Notes: generated from the letters alone by a model not told the origin. A stretch of DNA of 64,000 nucleotides from Leptotrichia sp. oral taxon 221 (GCF_018128245.1 NZ_CP072378.1:1054001-1118000), one strand, 5' to 3'. Numbered from the stretch's first letter, positions 38,901-48,481 are shown. Program-made: numbers and translations.

Positions 38901-41900
38901 TGTTTGTCATACTAGATGCAGGTAATGTTGACTTATTATTCATAAAGAATGCAACCGCAGATGCCGTAGGTGCTCCAGTATATTTTAGTTCAAAGTTTTT
39001 ACTGTCATTCAATGAAGGATTATTTCCCTCAACAAAAATACCAGTTCCTCTATCCTTAACTTCCACTCCATAATCTGTTTCAAATGTAACCTTCGTATTA
39101 TCCGCATAAACACCAATTCCAGCATTTCCAGTAGTCACAATATCTGAACTTCCAGTTCCGTTAAGTTTCACTTCAGGCCCACCAAATTGTAAAGGATCAG
39201 CAGCTCCAGCAGGTGGCGTAACTTTCGACACGATTCCAACCGAATTATTTCCAGTTAATACGATTTTTCCAGCATTTCTAATACTTCCATGACTTGTTCC
39301 AGCTTTTCCAACTTCAATGCTCGGATGTGCTCCAGTAATAGTATTCAATTCTCCATACAATCCAATACCATTATTTCCATTTACAGTAATTGCACCTTTA
39401 TTTTCAACTTCAAGCGTTTTATCTGTATTTGAAAGTGATCCATTTGAAATCTTAGCATCTGTTCCATAAGTTTGAAGTTTATTAGCAGATGTAAAGGCAG
39501 CCATTCCAACTCCAGTTCCTGAAATAGTAATATTTCCATTAGTATCGTTTAATAATTTACTTCCATTTACTCCATATGCTCCAAGTCCATTATCTACAGT
39601 AATTGTATTTTTATTTATAATTTCTCCATAACTTGTACTAAGAGCAATTGTAGAAGCAGAACCACCTGTTATAGCCACATTTCCTTCATTTACATATCCC
39701 GTTTGCGTATTTGAAGTTGCACCATCATCAGATCCAACAATCATACCCTTACCAGTAGTCGAACTTATTGTAATTCCAGGATCAATAAATATTTTTTCTC
39801 TAACAAATTTTATCTTGTCAAATATTGGAGCATTATCTAAATCAATATCTCGTTGTATAGAATATTCTCCATTTTTATAATATACCTTGTAATCAGCACC
39901 AGTCCCAATCGTCAAGTTTCCTCTGTTTATCTTCAAGTCATCCTCAACACTTTCAATAAGTCCTGTAGGCCCAGTCCATTTATTATCAGTTCTAGTTCCA
40001 CCATCTGTAACTCTTAAAATTACACCATTTCCTTCAACTTTAATTTTCATATTACTCATACCAGTATATTTTTTCCCAGCAGTTGCAGCAGCATTTGCAG
40101 GATTAGATGAATCTTCAGCCGCATAATCAGCCGCCGTTCCAGGCATAAGTATTCCATCAGAAATAGTAAGTTCCGTATTCCCTGAAAAATTAATATTCGA
40201 TCCAGTATTAGCTAAAAATGGCACAACTCCACTATAATCATCTGTAGAATTTCTTTTTCTAGTATCAATTTTTCCACCTTTAAAGTCAATCTTACCGCCA
40301 TCCCAAGCTACAAGACCACCTTCTTTTGCAGAATAAATTTCATTTTTAGTACCTTCAAATTTAATTAACGAACCGCTCCCTTGAGCAAATCCTCCCATAC
40401 CATGAATTTTAACATCATCTTTAAATGTTATAGTACTTCCACTTCCAGTAGTTGTCCCTGCTTTTGCATATCCACCAATATTTTTGTATAGATATGGTTT
40501 TGTATCAGCATCACTTGCAGCCCATTCATCTACAGCTGTGACTTTACCATCTAAAGTAATTTTCGCGCTATTATCTGCATAAGCAATTATTGATCCAAAT
40601 CCTTTTGCGTCTGTAGTCTTTTCAGCCGTTATTTCTCCACCATTTTTAGCAACATATGCTATTGGAAAAGATTCCACTTTTGTTGTTGATCCTAAAGGAG
40701 TATCGTCTTTATATCTTGCACTCATCACAACATCTTGTCCAAGATTTACTTGACTTCCTTTTCCTTCGAATCTTTTTGCTTCATTAGATGTCATTACATG
40801 GTCGCTATTTTTCCATGTTCCTTCAGCATATGCAATAATTGTTCCAGTGGCTACTTCATTTTTAGTATCATCTGCAGAAGCAACAAGTGAAGTTGCTGAA
40901 CCGTCTAAAGTATAATCTTTTATAGGTGTAGTCATAATATCTACTGTTGTAGAATCTGATTTCCCTGAGATATCATTTCCACTCGTATCTTTTATAGCTT
41001 TACCGTGTTCATTTGTAGATTTTGCTACATCAATAACTGTTCCTCTTTCAGATGCTATCATTATACCATCTTTAGAATTTTTACCAAATGTTATATCAAT
41101 ATTATTTATTTGTAGAGAATGTATTGGATCATTTTCATAATTAATCTGAACATCAGCTCCTAAATCTTCTTTTGTTTTTATCTTTGCAGTCTGTCCATTT
41201 ATAATTTCTTCTCCTCTTTGACCCGATTTAGAATAAATTCCTATATTATTTGTAGCAATCGTTGTAGCACTTGTTGTTCCTATTCTTCCTCTTGCATCAA
41301 TTTGTCCTTGATATATTCCAATAACTGATTTTTTCCAATCTAAATTATTAGGTTGATTCCATACAGATAATCCTGAAGACTCTGCATCAGGCATCTTGTC
41401 ATTAAATAATAGTAATATATTTCTGTCCCCGTTCACAACAGGAGCTTCTGTAAGTTTTACAGTTGGCGTCATTCCAGTATGATTTGTATCCTTTATTCTT
41501 GCAGTACCTCCTGGCATCGTTCCATTGACATCTGCTTTTCCTACAAAGTTGTTCCAGTTAGGAACGTATCCAAATCCTGAATAAACTATATTTTCATCTC
41601 CCGTAATGTTATATTTTCCTTTACTATTTATTTCAAATGATCCTTGAGTCCCTACTACTGAATAAACTATATTCTTGTTAGTTTCTATATCAGCATCAAC
41701 TTTACCTATAAATCCTCCACGTTGTAAAGGCACTCCAAAACTAGCACTCCAGTTCTGTACTACAGAATATGTTCCTGGAAATATTAAAAATATTGTATTC
41801 TGATCTCCAGCTCCAGGATCTGTTAAATGTCCTTTTGTTATATTTACTTTTACTTCATTTCCTGGAGTTTCATCAAATTCTATTTTTCCAGTCCACCATG

Positions 41901-43140
41901 TTTCAAGTGATAAAAATGCTGATTTTCCATACATATTTGCTGTAACATTTGATAATTTTCCATTCCATACAGTATGTATTCCTAAAGCTCCTTGTTTTCC
42001 ACCATCTGTCCGTCCTGCAGCTCCTACATCTCCAGCAAGATATAAATTCATATTTTTAATATGAAATTTTCTCTTATTGATATCTGAATTACCTCCTGAA
42101 AACTGACTTCCAAAATAAAACAAAACTGAATCTCTAGGAGTAACAGCTCTAGAACTAATTGCATTTATGTATCCTATATTTGAAGGTGTTCCATCTATTC
42201 CAGACTGTGGAACTAATGTTCCAGTAGTTGGATTATATCCTGACCAAAAAGAATGATTTTCACCATCACTAAATCTAGTAGGACTAGCTGTATATTTTGC
42301 TTGATCATCAACTGTATTTACAACATACCATTTACTTATTGCACCATTAGTAAAAGAAAAATCTAAAAATGGTTTTGCATTAACTTCAGGTATTTTTACC
42401 TTAACCACAGGTGGATTAGGTGTAGGAATCGTCAAAGTAGGCGGAACTACTGTTGGTATACTCAAAGGTGCCAATACTGGTGCACTTACATTAACATTTG
42501 GTGCAGCAACAGGACTTTTATGTACATCTTTAGGTTTAATCGAAGCATCAATATTCAAACTCGCTACTGGTTCTTGACGTTTTTCTGTGCTCGAAATTCC
42601 ATATCCTTTTTCATATCCATATCTTCCACTTGTTGTAGCTGATCTTGGATTGCTTGATTTACTTAACAAATCATAGTTTGAACTTAAAGGCGAAGTCGCT
42701 CTCTCGAATTTATTTTCACTTCTCTCAAATTTTCCTTCATAAGGATATTTTTTTGATTTATCTTCTCTTCCTTTATATGTTCCTCCCCAATTGTTATAAA
42801 ATCCATTAATTCCATATTGCCAGCTGCTCCAAGGCGATTTTACTACATGATCTCCTTGCTCCATTAACTGAATTAATTCTAAATTTGTATCTTTCAATAA
42901 TTTATTATTCTCTCTTTTAGCCTCTGAAATCCTACTACTAAAATCTTTAATCGACGTAGAAACCTCTTGTTTCTGACCTTCAATTTGTTTATCAATTTCC
43001 GCCGAAAATAAATTTTGTGAAATATTCACTAATCCTGTTATTAAAAATGTAATAAGTGCCGAATCAGTATATTTAAACTCTTGACACCTCTTTGCAAACG
43101 ACCTTAAGTCTTTTTTTACCTTTCTTAAATTATTCGTCAT
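35998..43140 (-). CDS. Giant autotransporter 3
   Basis: About 2,380 residues, the longest of the three. N-terminal domain (MTNNLRKVKKDLRSFAKRC), signal-like core, coiled coil and the EQGDHVVKSPWS block match the others. The linker is Pro-rich (about 215-275, repeated PVLAPLSIPTVVPP-like). The passenger repeats (NSGNINVGDAGTGIFS type) end in a C-terminal barrel nearly identical to autotransporter 2. The second of two adjacent ATGs (43138-43140) aligns with the MTNN start of the paralogues and has GGAG at spacing six. Only 27 bases separate it from the upstream membrane-protein gene, so unlike its paralogues it is the end of an operon with a TPR protein. Confidence 0.93.
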   Translation of the reverse strand: MTNNLRKVKKDLRSFAKRCQEFKYTDSALITFLITGLVNISQNLFSAEIDKQIEGQKQEVSTSIKDFSSRISEAKRENNKLLKDTNLELIQLMEQGDHVVKSPWSSWQYGINGFYNNWGGTYKGREDKSKKYPYEGKFERSENKFERATSPLSSNYDLLSKSSNPRSATTSGRYGYEKGYGISSTEKRQEPVASLNIDASIKPKDVHKSPVAAPNVNVSAPVLAPLSIPTVVPPTLTIPTPNPPVVKVKIPEVNAKPFLDFSFTNGAISKWYVVNTVDDQAKYTASPTRFSDGENHSFWSGYNPTTGTLVPQSGIDGTPSNIGYINAISSRAVTPRDSVLFYFGSQFSGGNSDINKRKFHIKNMNLYLAGDVGAAGRTDGGKQGALGIHTVWNGKLSNVTANMYGKSAFLSLETWWTGKIEFDETPGNEVKVNITKGHLTDPGAGDQNTIFLIFPGTYSVVQNWSASFGVPLQRGGFIGKVDADIETNKNIVYSVVGTQGSFEINSKGKYNITGDENIVYSGFGYVPNWNNFVGKADVNGTMPGGTARIKDTNHTGMTPTVKLTEAPVVNGDRNILLLFNDKMPDAESSGLSVWNQPNNLDWKKSVIGIYQGQIDARGRIGTTSATTIATNNIGIYSKSGQRGEEIINGQTAKIKTKEDLGADVQINYENDPIHSLQINNIDITFGKNSKDGIMIASERGTVIDVAKSTNEHGKAIKDTSGNDISGKSDSTTVDIMTTPIKDYTLDGSATSLVASADDTKNEVATGTIIAYAEGTWKNSDHVMTSNEAKRFEGKGSQVNLGQDVVMSARYKDDTPLGSTTKVESFPIAYVAKNGGEITAEKTTDAKGFGSIIAYADNSAKITLDGKVTAVDEWAASDADTKPYLYKNIGGYAKAGTTTGSGSTITFKDDVKIHGMGGFAQGSGSLIKFEGTKNEIYSAKEGGLVAWDGGKIDFKGGKIDTRKRNSTDDYSGVVPFLANTGSNINFSGNTELTISDGILMPGTAADYAAEDSSNPANAAATAGKKYTGMSNMKIKVEGNGVILRVTDGGTRTDNKWTGPTGLIESVEDDLKINRGNLTIGTGADYKVYYKNGEYSIQRDIDLDNAPIFDKIKFVREKIFIDPGITISSTTGKGMIVGSDDGATSNTQTGYVNEGNVAITGGSASTIALSTSYGEIINKNTITVDNGLGAYGVNGSKLLNDTNGNITISGTGVGMAAFTSANKLQTYGTDAKISNGSLSNTDKTLEVENKGAITVNGNNGIGLYGELNTITGAHPSIEVGKAGTSHGSIRNAGKIVLTGNNSVGIVSKVTPPAGAADPLQFGGPEVKLNGTGSSDIVTTGNAGIGVYADNTKVTFETDYGVEVKDRGTGIFVEGNNPSLNDSKNFELKYTGAPTASAVAFFMNNKSTLPASSMTNKMNITLNDTVNNTEGLVGILAKGTAGDINNQGNITGNAGYGIISEGVEVRNSGNITLPNPLDATSKKASVGIYVKNGNKITNSGDITIGKYSVGIYGHQVENSGNINVGDAGTGIFSTAGNVDLIAGTINVGTDQAAGIYVNGDNQTVTAHSGANMTIADNSFGIISEKGTGSAGNKIVSNIGSINNLGNDTVYIYSNDNRAGAQVTNNTNLTSTGSYNYGVYSAGEVVNNGNINFGSGYGNVGVYSTLGGTATNNASITVGESYFDPISSLNNRYAIGMAAGYTPTAAEIAAGKVGYTGNIVNNGVINVTGKGSIGMYGTGAGTTVYNGTASNRNAVINLNSSETTGIYLDNGAYGYNYGTIKSNGSGLKKVVGVVVKNGSTIENHGNIDITAEDARGILSKGNASGANLGIVKNYGTFNINGVTDSTDATVIGVDAASDLTKTVSGIKIDVPRGSSVGTITVNGNPVIPELATTSAEEFQPMELSKIGMYIDTSNKVYTNPITGLSSLTGLKKADLIVGAEAAQNTTAKYIQVDSKITDPYNATIRANPQIEKWNIYSGSLTWMATVAQNSNDGTIENAYLAKIPYTYWAGNEASPVNPTDTYNFLDGLEQRYGVEALGSRENQLFQKLNGIGNNEEILFYQAMDEMMGHQYANTQMRINATGNMLDKEFRYLKNEWRNPSKQNNKVKIFGMRDQYKTDTAGIHDYESNAYGVAYVHEDETVKLGNSSGWYAGAVNNSFKFKDIGKSRENQTMLKAGIFKTMSPYTDHNGSLRWTVAGDVFLGKNEMKRRFLVVDDIFNAKSDYMSYGAAFKTDLGYDIRMSERTHLRPYGALKMEYGRFSNIKEDDGEVRLEVKGNDYFSVKPEVGVEFKYVQPMAVRTNLSVGLTAAYENELGKVGDVNNEARVRYTNADWFGIRGEKEDRRGNGKFDLNIGVDNTRFGVTVNAGYDTKGSNVRGGIGFRAIY

Positions 43141-43167
43141 CATTTTCTCCTTTTTTCTTTTTTTATT

Positions 43168-43821
43168 TTATTTTTCTTCAATCCTTTTTATATCACTATA
43201 TTCAATTTCGTAATATTCATCATCATTACTATCATCTTTTTCTTCTTCGTTGTCTTCATCTTCAGTTACACTTTTTCTTACAAAAAATAAATACCCTATT
43301 GACAAAGCTCCAACACCCACTCTAATCAAAGTGCTTGGAACTGTATCAAAATCTAACCAAACTATTACGGCATTGAAAAAATTCAATATTGATATTATAA
43401 TTAGCCAAGCATTTCTAATGTTTATCGAATACCAAAAAAACATAATTGAAGCAAACAAAAAAATTACTCTTGCCCAACCAACACTATTCAAAAGTTTAAT
43501 ATTACTCAATATCAAATCATTCAAATATGGAGAACTTTGCATTAAAATTCTCCCCACTCCTAATCCGATTAATCCAACTAAAAACAAAACTTCTACAATA
43601 AAAATTTCCCTTTTCTTATTTCTTTTTTTATAAATTTCAAAATATCTTATCGTATAAAAAATCATTAACCAAAAAAAGACTTCCGATACTAACAACGTAC
43701 TTGTTATTTGAAATATTCTAAAATTTACATATTCTTTGAAATTTATTGTATAAAATAGTAAATTTGACAAAATAAAAAATATTGAAATTAGCATAAATAA
43801 TAATCTTCTTAAAATATTCAT
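43168..43821 (-). CDS. Membrane protein of unknown function
   Basis: 217 residues with about six hydrophobic segments between residues 5 and 185 and a short, very acidic cytoplasmic-type tail (EDEDNEEEKDDSNDDEYYE). No family recognised. AGAGGT precedes the ATG. It sits between a TPR protein (26 bases upstream) and autotransporter 3 (27 bases downstream), all on one strand. A role in making, exporting or regulating the autotransporter is conceivable but is inferred only from position. Confidence 0.75.
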   Translation of the reverse strand: MNILRRLLFMLISIFFILSNLLFYTINFKEYVNFRIFQITSTLLVSEVFFWLMIFYTIRYFEIYKKRNKKREIFIVEVLFLVGLIGLGVGRILMQSSPYLNDLILSNIKLLNSVGWARVIFLFASIMFFWYSINIRNAWLIIISILNFFNAVIVWLDFDTVPSTLIRVGVGALSIGYLFFVRKSVTEDEDNEEEKDDSNDDEYYEIEYSDIKRIEEK

Positions 43822-43846
43822 TTTTACCTCTAATTAAATCTTCATA

Positions 43847-45823
43847 TTAATCTTCATCAGCAACTATATCTGAAAACTTACTCAACCACTCAACATAAAT
43901 TGGACTATTTTGATTTAACGCTTCAATATTAGCTTCATAATTTTCATTATCATCAAATATTTTGAAAATAATAGGTGCTAATAATTTTAATGTTGGTGTT
44001 TCAAAAAGACCATAAATATTCATATTATAAATTAATGGTTTTTGTGATTTTAATAATTGGCTTTGATTTTTTTTGATTTCATATAAAAGACTTATCAAAT
44101 TTATTTTTTTCAAATCATTTTTTCTATCATTTAAAACAACATCAATCTGATCAGCTAACAATTTTTTATATTTCCAAGACTGATAATTTTTAATTTTTTT
44201 ATCTTCCAACAAAAACTCGATTTTTCTCTTATATAATAACAAATTTCCCATATCTTTTTCCAGTTTTATGTATTCTTGTTTCATACAATTGAAAAACTCA
44301 TTAAATTCAACAACCATATCATTTTGAATTTCATATAAATTTTCTTTAGAATAAATTTTATTTACTAATCTGATTTTTGTTTCGTTAAAGCAATCATACA
44401 AATATACTTCAATTTCATATTTTTCATTGCTTCCTGGTAATTTTAAAATATTTCCAGACAAAACATAATCTAAATTTGGATTTTGTTTTTTTATAAGATT
44501 CATATAGTCAATACTATATCTTTTATTAGGAATTACCAATTTACCTTCTTCATGCGACACAGCCACTTGATAATTTAAAACACTCTTATAATGCAAAACT
44601 TCATTTAAATATAACGGTAATGAAGACGATAATTCTTCTGACATTTCGGTTTTTTCACCAATTATTGTAAATAATAATACCAAAAGATTAGGTTTTCTTC
44701 TTTTATTATTATTTGTCAACCAATGTGGTTTATTAAACTCTCCATACCATAAAGGCAAACTTGTCGGATAAAATTTAACAGCTAATTTTTTCTCTTCTTT
44801 TCCTTGATTTTCCTCTTTAACTTTTAGTGCATAAAATCCATCTTCATATTTTTGAAATTTTTTATGATACTCTAACCAATTAAATTTAGAACAAAATCTA
44901 CACAATTCCAATCCTTCTTTATATTTCCCTTTTTTCTCATAATATTTTAAAACATTCAAAGCCGTTTGAACGCCATGTTTTTCAGGATTGTAATATGGCA
45001 ACACATATTGCTCAAATTCTTCATATAAATCATTCATTCCATAAATAGCTGATGCTACAGACATAACTTCAAGCGAATAATCTGATTCCCTTAAAGCCGT
45101 TGTCAAAAAGTAATTTCCTTTTTCCTTATCACCTTTTTTAAAGAAATTCACAGCTTCTGTCAATTTTGCTCGCCAATTTCCTTGAATTGATGATAATTTA
45201 TCTAATTTTGATTCATACTCATAGGTGCTTCTCGCTTTAACAATATTAAAATATTTTTTGAAAGCAATTGCCGAATTAGGATTAATTTCCAATGCCTTTA
45301 AATACGCACCTTCCACTTGATTATTCTCATCTCCCAATTTTTCCAACGCTTCAGCATACCCATTAAAAAGAACCTCTGAATTTATTTTTTCAAAAAACAA
45401 ACTTTTAGCATATATCTTTTTAGCTTGCTCATAATCTCCTATTTCCAAATTATATCTACCCAGAAGATTTACTCTTCTTTCAACGTTTTCATCAAGAGCA
45501 TATATTCTAAGACACGCCTCTTGAACCTCTTCATACATCCCTTTCGAAAAGCAATCTAATACGATTGGATACAATCCTTCAACATTATCCCAGTTTCTCT
45601 TAATAGATGGTATTAATTTTTTTTCTTTCCATTCTTTTTTCTTCATTTTGCGTTCTTTACCAAAATCATCATAGTAAGAAATTTCTTCCAAATCTTCATC
45701 TGAAACAGGTTTAGGTCTTGTCTCTGATATCAATTCTTTAAAAATATCTTTGTTACTTTCTTCTTCTTTCTTATTATTTTTCTTAGAATCTGATGATTTA
45801 AAAAGATGTTCAAAGATTCCCAT
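43847..45823 (-). CDS. TPR-repeat protein
   Basis: 658 residues, no signal peptide, so probably cytoplasmic. The first 60 residues are highly charged (Lys/Glu/Asp). Residues about 85-330 contain helical TPR-like repeats (YEEVQEACLRIYALDEN, GDYEQAKKIYAKSLFFEK, VEGAYLKALEINPNSAIAF). The C-terminal half (about 370-658) has no recognised domain and includes LLVLLFTIIGEKTE and a KYEIEVYLYDC strand region. AGGAGG lies four bases before the ATG. First gene of the putative operon leading into autotransporter 3. TATACT (minus strand, 45862-45867) is the best -10. The function is unknown; TPRs suggest protein-protein contacts. Confidence 0.8.
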   Translation of the reverse strand: MGIFEHLFKSSDSKKNNKKEEESNKDIFKELISETRPKPVSDEDLEEISYYDDFGKERKMKKKEWKEKKLIPSIKRNWDNVEGLYPIVLDCFSKGMYEEVQEACLRIYALDENVERRVNLLGRYNLEIGDYEQAKKIYAKSLFFEKINSEVLFNGYAEALEKLGDENNQVEGAYLKALEINPNSAIAFKKYFNIVKARSTYEYESKLDKLSSIQGNWRAKLTEAVNFFKKGDKEKGNYFLTTALRESDYSLEVMSVASAIYGMNDLYEEFEQYVLPYYNPEKHGVQTALNVLKYYEKKGKYKEGLELCRFCSKFNWLEYHKKFQKYEDGFYALKVKEENQGKEEKKLAVKFYPTSLPLWYGEFNKPHWLTNNNKRRKPNLLVLLFTIIGEKTEMSEELSSSLPLYLNEVLHYKSVLNYQVAVSHEEGKLVIPNKRYSIDYMNLIKKQNPNLDYVLSGNILKLPGSNEKYEIEVYLYDCFNETKIRLVNKIYSKENLYEIQNDMVVEFNEFFNCMKQEYIKLEKDMGNLLLYKRKIEFLLEDKKIKNYQSWKYKKLLADQIDVVLNDRKNDLKKINLISLLYEIKKNQSQLLKSQKPLIYNMNIYGLFETPTLKLLAPIIFKIFDDNENYEANIEALNQNSPIYVEWLSKFSDIVADED

Positions 45824-45970
45824 ATGTCCTCCTAACCAATTTTAATTTTTCTTTTTGTTACAGTATATCACAATTTTTAAATATTTGGTATACTTAATAA
45901 ATAAAAGTTTCTAAAAAAATTTAAATTATAATAAATTTAAACACATTACAAATTAATTTATAATAAAAAA

Positions 45971-46020
45971 AATACCTCTGAACTCCATAAAACAAATGTC
46001 TTTAAGTTCTTTGGTATAAT
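45971..46020 (-). terminator. Terminator of the 46-kb membrane-protein gene
   Basis: Minus-strand ATACC...GAACT pairs with AGTTC...GGTAT, followed by T8. The internal loop and long apical loop make it structured like the other long-loop terminators here. Confidence 0.65.
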
Positions 46021-46053
46021 TTTTATATTTATAACTATAGTTAAGATATTTAA

Positions 46054-46848
46054 TTATCCTATTGTTTCTTCATCATAGTCTATCTTTTCTAAATCCATAT
46101 ATTCCACATTCAAGAAAATTAATGTTAATAACATCGTATAAAAAATCAATATCAACGAATTTAAAATAGAATTTACAGATATAACTGCATAATTGAATAT
46201 TAATAAATTTCCTGAAATTACTCTTAAAATATTGAAAGGTATATTTACTAATGTTGCAAAAATACATACTATTACACTTGGAATAATTATTCTAAGACGA
46301 TTTCCTTTACACAAATGAACATTGTATGTCACAGCATCAAAAATCTTAACATCTCGAATATAGTACAAACTGTTAAAATATAAAAGATGCAAAGCAATAA
46401 AAACTACTCCTCCTACATATAAAATAATCGCTAACTGTATAGAAATACGAGCTACTATTGTAACAATTACAGCTGCAACTACTATTAATACAAAGATAGC
46501 CAAAACACATTTAATTATTTTCAAAAACAATTCTTTGTAACTAACTTCTGCACTAATTCCCTCAATATCTACAACCATCCTATTTTGAATTTTTTTAATT
46601 AATAATGTGGTTGGCAAATAAAATATTAAAAATGCTAATAATACACATAAAAATAAAGTTTCAGTTTTTATTCCATCTAAATTAATAAATCTTGCAGATA
46701 AATTTGAAATAATCGAAATTAAAATATACGCTATTACAAGTCCTTTATTCTCCCTTAAAAATTTACTAAAAAAACTAAAACTCTTATCAAAATATTCCAT
46801 CAATGAAAAATTATTACGTAGACTATCTTTCAAATCTTCTGTTCCCAT
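46054..46848 (-). CDS. Membrane protein of unknown function
   Basis: 264 residues with about six transmembrane segments (for example LVIAYILISIISNL, TLFLCVLLAFLIFYLP, AIFVLIVVAAVIVTIVA) after a charged N-terminal 30 residues and a short acidic C-terminus (DLEKIDYDEETIG). No family recognised; the spacing of helices recalls generic DUF975/YciC-like glycerophosphoryl-type membrane proteins, but I cannot support an assignment. GAGGATG lies upstream of the ATG. Monocistronic and divergent from the MORN-type gene. Confidence 0.7.
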   Translation of the reverse strand: MGTEDLKDSLRNNFSLMEYFDKSFSFFSKFLRENKGLVIAYILISIISNLSARFINLDGIKTETLFLCVLLAFLIFYLPTTLLIKKIQNRMVVDIEGISAEVSYKELFLKIIKCVLAIFVLIVVAAVIVTIVARISIQLAIILYVGGVVFIALHLLYFNSLYYIRDVKIFDAVTYNVHLCKGNRLRIIIPSVIVCIFATLVNIPFNILRVISGNLLIFNYAVISVNSILNSLILIFYTMLLTLIFLNVEYMDLEKIDYDEETIG

Positions 46849-47057
46849 TCTTTCACATCCTCTCTATCGTTTTTATGTGATAATTATATCATATATTTCT
46901 GTATCTTTCATCAAAAAATTAAAATTATAAGAAATATTTCTCTTAATCTGAAAATACAGTAAAAAATTAATAATAAAAATTTATTAAATTAAGCTTCAAA
47001 TTTCAAAGATAATTATAATAAAAAAATGGTATAATCATCTTAGGAGGTTATAAAAAT

Positions 47058-47972
47058 ATGTTAAATAAATTAAAAAAATCCCTAATAATTTTATTATCAT
47101 GTATAGCAATAAATTATTCTATAACAGCTGCTGAATTGCAAGCAAGAGCAAAATCTTCAAGCCAATATTTTATGGATTCTTCAAGAATTTTAAGTTCTTA
47201 CTATGCAACATCAGCAACAGTTTCTTTGAATAGTGGATTTGCTGTAGATAAAAATACTGGTGCACAATTTACTGGAACTTATGTTGAATTTAATGAAGTT
47301 GGAAATCCACAAGTAATTAGAAATTACAAAAATGGTTCACCTGATGGAAAATGGTACTTTTTTAATGAATCAAGAGGATTAATTAGAGTTACTAATTATT
47401 CAAACGGTGTTAAAGATGGTGAAGAAATCGAATTTAACGATAATGGTATTTCAAAATCAATTAAACAATATCAAAATGGTCTTTTGAATGGTGCTTCATA
47501 CGATTTTGATGCTACTGGAAGACTTACTTCGTCTATAACTTATGTTAATAATGCCAAGACAGGAAAAGAACTTAAATATCAAAATGGCGTAGTTTCTGAA
47601 GAAAGAAATTACCAAAATGGTTCTTTAAATGGGGAAATGAAAGCATATTATCCGAGTGGTCAAGTTAGTACAGAAGGAAATTATGCTTATAACTTAAGAA
47701 ATGGTCAATGGACTTGGAAATATCCTAGTGGTGCAGTTAAACTTAAAGAAAATTATGTTAACGGTATAATAAATGGTACTGTTGTTGGATATTATCAAAA
47801 TGGTTCAAAAGAAAGAGAAATGAGCCTTTCTAATGGAAATGGTGATTTCACTCAATATTACGAAAATGGAAAAGTTAAAGTTAAAGGGTCAATTAGAAAT
47901 AATAGAGCATATGGAAATTGGACTTTCTATAGTCAAGATGGTTACGTAACATCTACCCAAAGTTTCTATTAA
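47058..47972 (+). CDS. Exported MORN/YwqK-type repeat protein
   Basis: 304 residues. N-terminal signal (residues 1 to about 25). LLSC at 12-15 could be a weak lipobox, while TAAE near 23-26 could be a signal-peptidase I site; both are possible. From about residue 70 the protein consists of repeated 20-23-residue units of the form Y.NG...G.....Y...G, with cores such as NYQNGSLNGEMKAYYPSGQV, the MORN-variant fold of YwqK-like proteins. Annotation pipelines often call these toxin-antitoxin 'antitoxins' or membrane-bound adaptors; nothing here supports that. GGAGGT and TATAAT (47030-47035) precede the ATG. Probably co-transcribed with the small secreted protein 41 bases downstream. Confidence 0.82.
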   Translation: MLNKLKKSLIILLSCIAINYSITAAELQARAKSSSQYFMDSSRILSSYYATSATVSLNSGFAVDKNTGAQFTGTYVEFNEVGNPQVIRNYKNGSPDGKWYFFNESRGLIRVTNYSNGVKDGEEIEFNDNGISKSIKQYQNGLLNGASYDFDATGRLTSSITYVNNAKTGKELKYQNGVVSEERNYQNGSLNGEMKAYYPSGQVSTEGNYAYNLRNGQWTWKYPSGAVKLKENYVNGIINGTVVGYYQNGSKEREMSLSNGNGDFTQYYENGKVKVKGSIRNNRAYGNWTFYSQDGYVTSTQSFY

Positions 47973-48013
47973 AAAAATTTTTTATTAATTTTTATTAATA
48001 AGGAGGAAAGTTT

Positions 48014-48361
48014 ATGAAAAAATTAGTTTTTATTCTTATAATGTTCGTAAGTATTTTTAGTTTTGCAGAAATGAAAGACGGTGTTTATTCTGCTGAAAAA
48101 AATTACGATTCTGAATGGAAATCAATTGTAAAAATTACTGTAAAAAGAGATAAAATCATTGGTGCACAATTTGATAGACAAAATAAAAGTGGACAGTCAT
48201 TATCTTTAAACAAGGACGATTTTAGAGATTCTGCTTTAAACTCTTCAAGAGAATTAGTAAGCTCTCAAAATGTAAATGATGTAATTCCTGAATTTAGAGA
48301 AATTGTTAAATTTTTAATTCAAAAAGCAAATAATGGTGAAACTGGAAATCACAAAATGTAA
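48014..48361 (+). CDS. Small secreted FMN-binding-like protein
   Basis: 115 residues. A clear Sec signal peptide (residues 1-19, ending FSFA) is followed by a domain starting MKDGVYSAEKNYDSEWKS and VKITVKRDKIIGAQFD, then NKSGQSLSLNKDDF. This pattern (DGxY, W-x-x-x-V-x-I-x-V-x-x-x-K-I, NKxG) resembles small extracytoplasmic FMN-binding/lipoprotein families found in Firmicutes and fusobacteria. The flavinylation threonine motif is not evident, so flavin binding is only a guess. AGGAGG precedes the ATG. Second gene of a likely pair with the MORN-type protein. Confidence 0.7.
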   Translation: MKKLVFILIMFVSIFSFAEMKDGVYSAEKNYDSEWKSIVKITVKRDKIIGAQFDRQNKSGQSLSLNKDDFRDSALNSSRELVSSQNVNDVIPEFREIVKFLIQKANNGETGNHKM

Positions 48362-48407
48362 TAAAATATATTTTCAATAAAATTTTTAAAAAAATACTGA
48401 TAAATAA

Positions 48408-48457
48408 AAAATATGTACCTAAAACTTATTCTAAAAGTTAAAAGTACATATTTTTTG
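48408..48457. terminator. Bidirectional terminator
   Basis: AAATATGTAC and GTACATATTT pair perfectly around a 25-base loop, with A and T runs on both sides. Serves the secreted-protein pair and the convergent membrane-protein gene. Confidence 0.75.
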
Positions 48458-48481
48458 TTTGCAATAATTAAATCATTTTAC

